This document shows positions 1 to 6,044 of a DNA stretch of 6,044 nucleotides, in pieces. The notes below the pieces were generated by a model. It was not told where the DNA came from. It searched no databases and saw only the letters and a list, made by a program, of their open reading frames with translations. Position numbers and translations under genes: made by a program. The stretch lies in the NCBI GenBank assembly GCA_031260095.1, contig JAIRKN010000134.1, positions 1-6,044 of the forward strand, given 5' to 3'. Position 1 is the stretch's first letter, and every line of letters starts with the position of its first letter. This DNA is from Tannerella sp. (GTDB lineage Bacteria > Bacteroidota > Bacteroidia > Bacteroidales > Tannerellaceae).

Positions 1-498
1 ATGGGCGGTAAATTCCTGTGGGACGATTGCAAGGAAGTCCCGGAAATACAGACTTCTATATATCATTATCCGAAGCAGAAGAAAATTATTCAGTTTGAAG
101 TGCGACACTGGTGTACCAATCTTGAAGACGGGGCCGGAGTAGGCAATATCTTCTATGGCGATAAAGGCTACATGGTGGTAAAAGGTTACGGAACGTACGA
201 AACCTATCTCGGCGAGAAGCGGGAAAAAGGTCCGTCACGTTCAGAGAGCGGCGAATCGACATTGCATTTTAAAAACTGGTTAGACGCTATCCGTGCAAGA
301 GACATGAGCCTGCAAAACGCGCCTGTAGAAACAGGACATCTTTCTTCGGCACTTGCACATCTTGGGAATATTTCTTACCGTCTTGGCAGGCAGCTTGATT
401 TTGATCCGGTATCGGAGCAGTTTATCGGAGATGAAGACGCCAACCGGATGCGTACCCGCGAATATCGTCAGCCGTATATTGTACCGGAAAAAATTTAA
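1..498 (+). CDS. GFO/IDH/MocA-family oxidoreductase, C-terminal part (5' truncated)
   Basis: The reading frame is open at the window's first base and ends at TAA 496-498. The 165 visible residues match the C-terminal substrate-side domain seen in bacterial GFO/IDH/MocA dehydrogenases of roughly 430-480 residues. Landmarks are a beta-strand region GNIFYGDKGYMVVKGYG (about 48-64), then HFKNWLDAIRARD (89-101), GHLSSALAHLGNISYRLGR (112-130) and a closing EYRQPYIVP. The NAD(P)-binding Rossmann domain would lie upstream of the window. The ATG at position 1 is therefore almost certainly an internal methionine. Family members oxidise or reduce sugars and related polyols with a nicotinamide cofactor, and many of this subtype are exported, but substrate and location cannot be read from this fragment. 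A non-coding gap of about 300 nt separates it from prmA, so the two are probably not one operon. Confidence 0.85.
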   Translation: MGGKFLWDDCKEVPEIQTSIYHYPKQKKIIQFEVRHWCTNLEDGAGVGNIFYGDKGYMVVKGYGTYETYLGEKREKGPSRSESGESTLHFKNWLDAIRARDMSLQNAPVETGHLSSALAHLGNISYRLGRQLDFDPVSEQFIGDEDANRMRTREYRQPYIVPEKI

Positions 499-646
499 TC
501 CGTTACAAGAACCGTTTTGATCCCGTCAGCATTTTGGGATAATTTCTCAACATGCCTCGCTCCGGCATTAGAGTATCCGAAAAGACAATTTAAAGAATCG
601 GTTGTTGGGAAATATATATTTTTACACGTTTATACTGCGTGCGGTG

Positions 647-654
647 TAATTTTG
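647..654 (+). promoter_or_regulatory. Candidate distal promoter -7 element upstream of prmA
   Basis: TAATTTTG matches the TAnnTTTG consensus of Bacteroidota sigma-ABfr promoters exactly. No TTTG or TTG is found 19-21 nt upstream; that position holds TTACAC, half of an inverted repeat with GTGTAA 644-649. It could give a leader of about 140 nt to prmA, or be a chance match in AT-rich DNA. Confidence 0.3.
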
Positions 655-736
655 TGATATTATTCTATCGGATTGCTTTACCTCTGTAAAAAACTTTTTT
701 TCATTTCACGCACGTGGAATACCCAAGTTTTTCATG

Positions 737-744
737 TATTTTTG
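737..744 (+). promoter_or_regulatory. prmA: Candidate proximal prmA promoter -7 element
   Basis: TATTTTTG is an exact TAnnTTTG match. Transcription would begin around 749-752, giving a leader of about 50 nt to the ATG at 800, or about 22 nt to the ATG at 773. There is no clear -33 TTTG at the usual spacing. It is favoured over the distal match because of its position. Confidence 0.45.
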
Positions 745-799
745 CGTGTAATTAAGCATCCCCATTTTTAGAATGTGGATTTTTAAAATGAATAACAAT

Positions 800-1648
800 A
801 TGGAATATTACAAAATAACTTTCAATTATGAATCACCGATAGAAACGGATATCATTAATGATTTACTGGCTTCGGAACTCGGTGATATTGGGTTTGAAAG
901 TTTTGTTCCGGAGAATAGCGGACTAACCGCTTATATTGTAGCCGGTATGTATCATGCGTCTTCTATGGAGAAATGCCTGGAAAATTTCCCGATTCCCGGT
1001 ATCCTGTTTCATTATACAAAAGAACTGATAAAAGAATGTAACTGGAATGAAGAGTGGGAAAAAAATTATTTCCGGCCAATCCGTATTGATAATGAATGTA
1101 TCATCCGTGCATCTTTCCATCCGGAGGAAAAGGGTTTTAATTATCCGATTGTCATTGATCCCAAAATGGCTTTCGGGACAGGTAACCATGCCACTACTTA
1201 TCTCATGTTGCGTGAAATGCTGGAACTGGACTTGAAAAACAGGGAATTACTTGATATGGGATGCGGAACGGCTCTCCTGGCCATTCTGGCAGCAAAAAAA
1301 GGAGCGTCGCGCGTAGTAGCTGTCGACATTGATGAATGGGCATATAATAATGCGATTGAGAATTGCCGGCTCAATAATACCGGTAATATACAGGTTGCAT
1401 TTGGAGGAGCCGAACAAATAAAAAATTTCGGCATGTTTGATTATATTTTCGCCAATATAAATCGGAATATCTTATTAAATGATATTCATTCTTACGTACC
1501 TGCGTTGAAGAAAGGTGGCATGATTTTTATGAGCGGATTTTATAAGGAGGATATTCCCGTAATAGAAAAAGAGTGTGTTGATAATGGCTTGCATTTACTG
1601 TCCTTTACAGAGCAGGACAAATGGGTTGCTATGAAAACCCGGTATTAA
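800..1648 (+). CDS. prmA: Ribosomal protein L11 methyltransferase PrmA
   Basis: PrmA is an S-adenosylmethionine-dependent cytoplasmic enzyme that methylates amino groups of ribosomal protein L11. Numbering from the ATG at 800 (282 aa), the small N-terminal substrate-recognition domain (about 1-75) is followed by a linker with NWNEEWEKNYF (81-91) and the Rossmann methyltransferase domain. Diagnostic motifs are the family signature DPKMAFGTGNHATT (120-133), SAM motif I LLDMGCGTALLAI (150-162), the acidic ribose-binding motif VAVDIDEW (173-180), and FANINRNILLND (217-228). Three in-frame ATGs occur at 773, 788 and 800, none with a Shine-Dalgarno. I chose 800 because MEYYKITF lines up with the usual PrmA N-terminus and gives the length I remember for Bacteroides homologues (about 281). 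The longer starts add 4 or 9 residues. The next gene has its own promoter, so prmA appears monocistronic. Confidence 0.95.
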   Translation: MEYYKITFNYESPIETDIINDLLASELGDIGFESFVPENSGLTAYIVAGMYHASSMEKCLENFPIPGILFHYTKELIKECNWNEEWEKNYFRPIRIDNECIIRASFHPEEKGFNYPIVIDPKMAFGTGNHATTYLMLREMLELDLKNRELLDMGCGTALLAILAAKKGASRVVAVDIDEWAYNNAIENCRLNNTGNIQVAFGGAEQIKNFGMFDYIFANINRNILLNDIHSYVPALKKGGMIFMSGFYKEDIPVIEKECVDNGLHLLSFTEQDKWVAMKTRY

Positions 1649-1707
1649 CCCCCGGCCCGGATATTTCATAAAAAACGATAAATTAGAATAAATATCTATT
1701 TGAAAAT

Positions 1708-1738
1708 TTTGTTTCAACGGAAGTTTTAGTTAAATTTG
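1708..1738 (+). promoter_or_regulatory. Promoter of the ytxH-like / holin-like operon
   Basis: TTTG at 1708-1711, a 19-nt spacer and TAAATTTG at 1731-1738 match the Bacteroidota TTTG-N19-TAnnTTTG promoter exactly. Transcription should begin at about 1743-1746, leaving a leader of roughly 20 nt before the ATG at 1765. The downstream genes follow without another good promoter, so this probably drives all three through 2764. Confidence 0.75.
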
Positions 1739-1764
1739 TACGTCTAATTTAAAATTGTAAAGTT

Positions 1765-1992
1765 ATGAAGAATAATGTTGATTCAAAATTACTGCTTGGG
1801 CTATTAATAGGTGCAGCAGTAGGCGCAGCAATCGGTTATCTTGCTGCAACGGATAAAAAAGAGCAAATAATTGACGAACTGAACAGTTTTGTCGGGAAAG
1901 TTAAAGACGGATTCAATTCTGCAGTAACTAAATACAAAAGCAAAATTGATAATAAAGTCGACGAAATTGCGGAAGACCTTGAAAATGTCTGA
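1765..1992 (+). CDS. YtxH domain-like small membrane protein with glycine zipper
   Basis: This 75-residue protein has a short polar N-terminus, one hydrophobic helix (about 9-28) and a charged amphipathic tail rich in Lys, Asp and Glu. The helix carries glycines at 12, 16, 20 and 24, a regular four-residue glycine zipper that often mediates close helix packing. This layout, with LLLGLLIGAAVGAAIGYLAA followed by a K/E-rich tail, is typical of the YtxH family (Pfam PF12732 by recollection), named after a Bacillus general-stress gene. The biochemical role is unknown. A clear promoter lies upstream at 1708-1738. The holin-like gene begins 24 nt downstream, so the two are probably co-transcribed. 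The predicted location is the inner membrane with the charged tail in the cytoplasm, which is an inference. Confidence 0.85.
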   Translation: MKNNVDSKLLLGLLIGAAVGAAIGYLAATDKKEQIIDELNSFVGKVKDGFNSAVTKYKSKIDNKVDEIAEDLENV

Positions 1993-2016
1993 ACAAGCAA
2001 AGGCTCTTATATTTGA

Positions 2017-2412
2017 ATGGAAAAAGATGCAGAAAAAGTATTCCGCGATCTGAAAGAAGATCTTTCTACCTACGCGGAATTAAAATTAGAATTAATTAAA
2101 CTAAATGCGTACGAGAGGATAAGTAAAGTGATTGCTGTCTTCTCGTACGGATTATTATTGTGCGCACTGATTTTTATAACCATACAATTTGCCTTACTGG
2201 CATTAGGTATTCTCCTCAGCAACCGGTTTAATTCTATGGCAGGAGGATTTGGCATAATTGCAGCGCTTTATTTTTTACAGGTTGCAATCGTTATATATAA
2301 TAAAAATCGTGTATGTCGAATGGTTATAAACATAATCGTTTCCGTGCTAAATACAAATGAAGAAAACAACGATGCAACAACTACTACCCCTGAAGAGAGC
2401 AAACAGGAATAA
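2017..2412 (+). CDS. Holin superfamily III-like two-helix membrane protein
   Basis: The 131-residue product starts with an amphipathic charged segment (1-35, DLKEDLSTYAELKLELIKLNA region). Two hydrophobic segments follow, at about 38-67 and 76-94, then a positively charged stretch (NKNRVCR) and a polar acidic tail rich in Thr, Glu and Asn. This arrangement fits the family annotated as 'phage holin family protein' (Phage_holin_3_6, PF07332, by recollection). Despite the name, many members are ordinary chromosomal membrane proteins found beside YtxH-type genes, with no evidence of lytic function. No lysin or phage gene is present here, so I would not infer lysis. It lies 24 nt after the YtxH-like gene, and its last 56 nt overlap the start of the next gene in another frame. 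Confidence 0.8.
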   Translation: MEKDAEKVFRDLKEDLSTYAELKLELIKLNAYERISKVIAVFSYGLLLCALIFITIQFALLALGILLSNRFNSMAGGFGIIAALYFLQVAIVIYNKNRVCRMVINIIVSVLNTNEENNDATTTTPEESKQE

Positions 2413-2764
2413 ACGCCTTTCTCCCATAGAACAGCTTTTTGCCGACAAAATAGATATTAAAGAAAAATGCCGGATTCAGGAAAAGAAGATCAGCGCGGAT
2501 CTTGTATACATTCGGGATCATGCAGGAGGGCTTTTATTATCCGGCATGTCGTCATTGATATTCCTGCCTAAAAATGCGAATGGGAAACCTTCTAATAAAT
2601 TGCTGACAAGATCCGATAAAAATCCTAACAAATCAAACAATTGGCCGGCAATTATAAAAGGGGTTTTACCTTTGCTATGGGATATCCTGCAACCTATCGC
2701 CATAACCTGGGGACTAAGCAAAACAAAATCACTTATCACAAGGTTATTTTCAGGAAAAAAGTAA
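2357..2764 (+). CDS. Unrecognised membrane-associated protein, third gene of the YtxH/holin-like module
   Basis: The 135-residue product has a basic N-terminus (KRANRNKR), a charged helical segment with possible coiled-coil character (about 24-52), a short hydrophobic stretch AGGLLLSGMSSLIFL (56-70), a polar linker rich in Asn, Lys and Ser (71-95), and a second hydrophobic segment WPAIIKGVLPLLWDILQPIAITWGL (96-120) before a basic tail. I recall similar hypothetical proteins following YtxH and holin-III genes in Bacteroidales but no assigned function. Possible starts are ATG 2357 and ATG 2372. No ATG, GTG or TTG follows in frame before the conserved-looking part, so a 56- or 41-nt overlap with the preceding gene is unavoidable unless a rare start codon is used. 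Translational coupling to the upstream gene is likely. It is probably an inner-membrane or peripheral partner of the other two proteins. Confidence 0.75.
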   Translation: MKKTTMQQLLPLKRANRNKRLSPIEQLFADKIDIKEKCRIQEKKISADLVYIRDHAGGLLLSGMSSLIFLPKNANGKPSNKLLTRSDKNPNKSNNWPAIIKGVLPLLWDILQPIAITWGLSKTKSLITRLFSGKK

Positions 2765-2840
2765 GTCGGCTTCAACATTTAATTTATGTTATAAAGCATG
2801 TTTTTCTTTCTAATTGCACGCACATATACAAAAAAAATTA

Positions 2841-2848
2841 TACCTTTG
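2841..2848 (+). promoter_or_regulatory. gapA: gapA promoter -7 element
   Basis: TACCTTTG is an exact TAnnTTTG match within TATACCTTTG. The nearest upstream TTG is at 2814-2816, 24 nt away, longer than the usual 19-21 nt, so the -33 contact looks weak. Transcription would begin around 2853-2856, giving a leader of about 70 nt before the gapA ATG at 2926. Confidence 0.6.
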
Positions 2849-2870
2849 TAGCCGCGAATAAGGTATTACA

Positions 2871-3930
<1,060 letters not shown>

Positions 3931-3974
3931 AGATAAAGCTCTTTTTTTAAAGATAATTTTTAAATAATCGGAGA

Positions 3975-4008
3975 GGCTGCATCTATGTAAAGATGCAGTC
4001 TTTTTTTT
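3975..4008 (+). terminator. Intrinsic terminator of gapA
   Basis: GGCTGCATCT (3975-3984) pairs with AGATGCAGTC (3991-4000) as a 10-bp stem with one G-T pair and a 6-nt loop, followed directly by eight T residues (4001-4008). The stem can be extended by A-T and G-T pairs into the T-run. It lies 45 nt after the gapA stop. The T-run is followed at once by six G residues (4009-4014). Confidence 0.92.
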
Positions 4009-4132
4009 GGGGGGCGCTTCACTGTTAAACTTTTATAAATAATCAACAGACATAGAACAATTGTCTTCATTTCCCCGTTATATTTACAGAAAAAAGCATG
4101 TGATATGTTTTTCAATTATGTTTAATTTATAA

Positions 4133-4342
4133 ATGCTGAAAGTCATGGATAAATTATTTAAGAAACGAAATTTCTTTTCCGATAACATTACGGAAAAGAG
4201 TGATGCAAAACCTCAAATGCATCAGGAGATCTATTATGAAGGCCAAAATATAAGTGGTCGGAACGTGAAGGAAGAACAGGACGTAATAATGAATGAAAAG
4301 AAAAAAGGGCGTTTTTTTGCTAATTATAATATGTTCTTCTAA
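4133..4342 (+). CDS. Small hypothetical protein between two terminators
   Basis: This 69-codon frame encodes a very polar, Lys/Asn/Glu-rich product with no hydrophobic helix, a basic N-terminus (KLFKKRN) and a C-terminus rich in Phe and Asn (RFFANYNMFF). I do not recognise it. A second in-frame ATG at 4145 would give a 65-residue product. Support for a real gene comes from context. The gapA terminator ends 124 nt upstream, and an intrinsic terminator begins only 8 nt after the stop, so a separate short transcript probably ends here. The upstream region has only imperfect -7 matches: TATATTTA 4079-4086 and TATGTTTA 4117-4124, each lacking the final G. It could instead be a non-coding RNA with an incidental frame. 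Confidence 0.45.
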   Translation: MLKVMDKLFKKRNFFSDNITEKSDAKPQMHQEIYYEGQNISGRNVKEEQDVIMNEKKKGRFFANYNMFF

Positions 4343-4350
4343 AATAAACA

Positions 4351-4391
4351 AGCAGACTTCCAGTTCAAATATGGACAGTCTGCTTTTTTTT
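4351..4391 (+). terminator. Intrinsic terminator downstream of the small ORF
   Basis: AGCAGACT (4351-4358) pairs with AGTCTGCT (4377-4384) as an 8-bp stem. Inside the loop CCA (4360-4362) and TGG (4372-4374) can add three more pairs. A run of eight T residues spans 4384-4391. It lies 8 nt after the TAA of the small ORF and 61 nt before the miaA start, so it separates the two transcription units. Confidence 0.88.
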
Positions 4392-4414
4392 CAATACTTT
4401 TATATCCATTTCTT

Positions 4415-4445
4415 TTTGTCGGAAACAGAATATAGCCTATATTTG
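4415..4445 (+). promoter_or_regulatory. miaA: miaA-kdsA promoter, predicting a near-leaderless transcript
   Basis: TTTG at 4415-4418, a 19-nt spacer and TATATTTG at 4438-4445 exactly match the Bacteroidota promoter consensus. The miaA ATG begins at 4453, only 7 nt after the last G of the -7 element. With the usual start-site distance the mRNA would begin at about 4450-4453, leaving no room for a ribosome-binding site. Confidence 0.75.
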
Positions 4446-4452
4446 TTCCCTG

Positions 4453-5388
4453 ATGGGACAAGTTGAACTGATTACTATCTTAGGCCCTACCGCCAGCGGA
4501 AAAACAACGTTGGCCGTAGCTTTGGCCAGACACCTTGATACGGAAATCATCAGTGCGGATTCAAGACAGGTGTATCGTCAAATGAATATCGGTACCGGTA
4601 AGGATCTGGGTGATTATATGATCGAAGGAACAAATATTCCTTATCACCTGATCGACATTTGCGAACCGGGAACAAAGTATAATGTCTTTCAATACCAGCA
4701 TGATTTCTTCAACATTTTCCACCGGTTGAGGAAGAAAGGGAAAGTGCCCATTTTATGCGGGGGCACAGGTATGTATATAGAAGCTGTCCTGAAAGGATAC
4801 AAATTACTGGATGTTCCCCCCAACCCGGAGTTACGCAACTCGTTAAAAGAAAAATCACTGCCGGAACTGGAAAAAATACTGACCTCCTACAAAACCCTTC
4901 ATAACAAAACGGATGTGGACAGCGCTCAACGCGCCATACGTGCGATTGAAATTGAGGAATACTATCGGAACAAATCTCCTGAAAAAAATGAGTTCGAAGC
5001 CATAAACAGTTTTATAATCGGTATTGATATGAATCGTGAATTACGACGTAAAAAAATCTCCGTTCGATTACAAAGTCGTTTGGACGAAGGCATGGTTGAT
5101 GAAGTACGCAAACTCATTGATGCCGGAATACAACCGGATGATTTGATATATTACGGATTGGAATATAAATACCTGACATTGTATATAACAGGTAAGTTAA
5201 CATACAAAGAGATGTTCCGGCAACTGGAAATTGCCATACATCAGTTTGCCAAACGCCAGATGACCTGGTTCCGGGGAATGGAACGGCGCGGGTTTACGAT
5301 ACACTGGATAGATGCTTCTATTCCTACTGAAGAAAAAATAATGCGCTTTGCGCAAATTGACGCACTCCTTGATATTAAAAACATATAA
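4453..5388 (+). CDS. miaA: tRNA dimethylallyltransferase MiaA
   Basis: MiaA transfers a dimethylallyl group from dimethylallyl diphosphate to N6 of adenosine 37 in tRNAs reading codons that begin with U, the first step toward ms2i6A. The 311-residue protein has a P-loop GPTASGKTT (11-19), the DSRQVY motif (36-41) containing the expected catalytic Asp36, YRQMNIGTGKDLGDY (41-55), EPGTKYNVFQYQHD (71-84), GGTGMY (103-108), an anticodon-loop-contacting helical insert (about 120-190) with DSAQRAIRAIEI, and the C-terminal FAKRQMTWFRG (265-275). The start is fixed by the P-loop spacing; the next in-frame Met is residue 44, inside the core. The usual GYKE segment is replaced by YYGLEYKYL (233-241), and GTGKDL stands where many MiaA have GTAKP. 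I take this as the divergent second MiaA type that Bacteroidota carry beside a standard copy. kdsA follows after 3 nt. Confidence 0.93.
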   Translation: MGQVELITILGPTASGKTTLAVALARHLDTEIISADSRQVYRQMNIGTGKDLGDYMIEGTNIPYHLIDICEPGTKYNVFQYQHDFFNIFHRLRKKGKVPILCGGTGMYIEAVLKGYKLLDVPPNPELRNSLKEKSLPELEKILTSYKTLHNKTDVDSAQRAIRAIEIEEYYRNKSPEKNEFEAINSFIIGIDMNRELRRKKISVRLQSRLDEGMVDEVRKLIDAGIQPDDLIYYGLEYKYLTLYITGKLTYKEMFRQLEIAIHQFAKRQMTWFRGMERRGFTIHWIDASIPTEEKIMRFAQIDALLDIKNI

Positions 5389-5391
5389 CTC

Positions 5392-6044
5392 ATGACTGTA
5401 AATGATTTAATAAATTCAAAGAATTTTTTCCTGCTGGCAGGGCCTTGTGTGATTGAAGGTGAAGAGATGGCATTACAAATAGCCGAACGTATCGTTTCCA
5501 TAACCGGGAAACTAAATATACCCTATATTTTTAAAGGCTCTTACCGGAAAGCGAATCGTTCGCGTATAGACTCCTTTACCGGAATTGGCGATGAAAAAGC
5601 CCTGAAAATATTACGTAAGGTACACGAAACATTTAATATTCCCACGGTAACAGATATACACGAAACAAAAGAAGCCGAAATAGCGTCCGAATATGTGGAT
5701 GTACTCCAGATTCCTGCATTTTTATGCAGACAAACGGATTTGTTGGCTGCCGCAGCTAAAACCGGAAAAATTATAAATATCAAAAAGGGACAATTTCTGG
5801 CTCCCGAATCCATGCAATTTGCCGCACAGAAAGTAATAGATTCCGGTAATCCGAATGTTATGCTGACAGAAAGGGGTTCTACATTTGGATATACCGACCT
5901 GGTGGTCGATTTTCGCGGTATCCCGCAAATGAAGAAATTCGGTTTTCCTGTTATAACCGACATCACACATTCCCTGCAACAACCTAATCAGACTTCCGGG
6001 GTATCAGGAGGACTGCCCGAACTGATTGAAACCATCGCCAAAGC
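5392..6044 (+). CDS. kdsA: 3-deoxy-8-phosphooctulonate (KDO-8-P) synthase, 3' truncated
   Basis: KdsA condenses phosphoenolpyruvate with arabinose 5-phosphate to form KDO-8-phosphate, the committed step toward the KDO sugar of lipopolysaccharide, in the cytoplasm. The frame from ATG 5392 stays open to the window end: 217 full codons of an expected 260-285. Motifs visible are LLAGPCVIEG (14-23), FKGSYRKANRSR (47-58), PTVTDIHE (84-91), QIPAFLCRQTDLL (106-118), NIKKGQFLAPESM (129-141), TERGSTFGYTDLVVDFRG (159-176) and ITDITHSLQQPNQ (188-200). Cys19 in GPC and His193 in THS match metal ligands of the metal-dependent KdsA class (Aquifex type) rather than the metal-free E. coli type, where Asn replaces the Cys. 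The remaining Glu and Asp ligands lie near or beyond the window edge. The start is 3 nt after the miaA stop, so the two genes should be co-transcribed. Confidence 0.95.
   Translation, partial: MTVNDLINSKNFFLLAGPCVIEGEEMALQIAERIVSITGKLNIPYIFKGSYRKANRSRIDSFTGIGDEKALKILRKVHETFNIPTVTDIHETKEAEIASEYVDVLQIPAFLCRQTDLLAAAAKTGKIINIKKGQFLAPESMQFAAQKVIDSGNPNVMLTERGSTFGYTDLVVDFRGIPQMKKFGFPVITDITHSLQQPNQTSGVSGGLPELIETIAK

Larger units (their letters stand above)
499..799 (+). other. Non-coding region between the oxidoreductase gene and prmA
   Basis: No convincing coding frame is present. Two weak hairpins follow the oxidoreductase stop: ATCCC 520-524 with GGGAT 536-540, and ATGCC 552-556 with GGCAT 564-568. 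Neither has a following T-run, so neither is called a terminator. Two exact matches to the Bacteroidota -7 consensus TAnnTTTG lie at 647-654 and 737-744 and are listed separately. A short inverted repeat TTACAC (622-627) / GTGTAA (644-649) brackets the first of these. Nothing else is recognisable. Confidence 0.6.

Noticed and set aside
1660..1696. Inverted repeat GATATTT (1660-1666) / AAATATC (1690-1696) after prmA as a terminator
   Set aside because: The stem is entirely weak AT-rich pairing with a 23-nt loop and no following T-run.
2008..2015. TATATTTG, an exact -7 match, 1 nt before the ATG of the holin-like gene
   Set aside because: No TTTG or TTG lies about 19-21 nt upstream, transcription would begin inside the start codon or later, and the gene is already served by the promoter at 1708-1738. 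Most likely a chance match.
2017..2412. Phage or prophage remnant suggested by the holin-like protein
   Set aside because: No lysin, structural, integrase or attachment-site sequence is present, and holin-III-like proteins commonly occur beside YtxH-like genes on chromosomes.
2774..2790. AACAT / ATGTT hairpin after the third module gene as a terminator
   Set aside because: It has only five weak pairs, and the T-rich stretch is more than 10 nt away, so it does not meet the pattern of the two clear terminators in the window.
4057..4064. Palindrome ACAATTGT upstream of the small ORF as an operator
   Set aside because: An isolated 8-bp AT-rich palindrome is expected by chance, and no promoter with proper spacing overlaps it.
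4154..4351. 65-codon minus-strand ORF antisense to the small ORF
   Set aside because: Its start lies within the terminator stem region, and its hydrophobic Phe/Ile-rich content is what complements of Lys/Asn-rich AT-rich coding sequence produce. There is no promoter support.
5541..5966. 141-codon minus-strand ORF, plus a smaller one at 5722-5982
   Set aside because: Both lie inside kdsA, whose + strand frame carries unmistakable family motifs. These are reverse-strand shadows.

Overview
The window reads as chromosomal DNA from a member of the Bacteroidota, most likely order Bacteroidales. It is moderately AT-rich. Start codons generally lack Shine-Dalgarno sequences. Several upstream regions carry the Bacteroidota -7 element TAnnTTTG, two of them with a TTTG -33 element exactly 19 nt upstream. 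The closest protein resemblances I can recall for PrmA, the GFO/IDH/MocA protein, MiaA and KdsA also point there. This assignment rests on sequence features and remembered families, not on a database search.

Layout, all on the + strand: (1) 1-498 is the C-terminal third of a GFO/IDH/MocA-type oxidoreductase cut by the window edge. (2) 499-799 is non-coding and holds two candidate promoters. (3) 800-1648 is prmA, the ribosomal protein L11 methyltransferase. (4) 1765-2764 is a three-gene membrane module: a YtxH-like glycine-zipper protein, a holin-superfamily-III-like two-helix membrane protein, and an unrecognised protein whose start overlaps its neighbour by 56 nt. A well-formed promoter precedes it. 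(5) 2926-3930 is gapA (glycolytic GAPDH), with its own promoter, a roughly 70-nt leader containing a short overlapping upstream ORF, and a strong intrinsic terminator at 3975-4008. (6) 4133-4342 is an unrecognised 69-codon ORF ending 8 nt before a second intrinsic terminator (4351-4391). (7) 4453-5388 is miaA (tRNA A37 prenyltransferase). (8) From 5392 to the window end is kdsA (KDO-8-phosphate synthase), 3' truncated and tightly coupled to miaA.

The genes are mostly housekeeping: translation (prmA, miaA), glycolysis (gapA), lipopolysaccharide core synthesis (kdsA) and envelope or stress-type small membrane proteins. I see no mobile element, CRISPR array, tRNA or rRNA, and no convincing new multi-gene system. 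The points most worth a second look are regulatory: a promoter placing miaA on a nearly leaderless mRNA, a gapA leader ORF whose start context duplicates the gapA start, and the small ORF boxed between two terminators.
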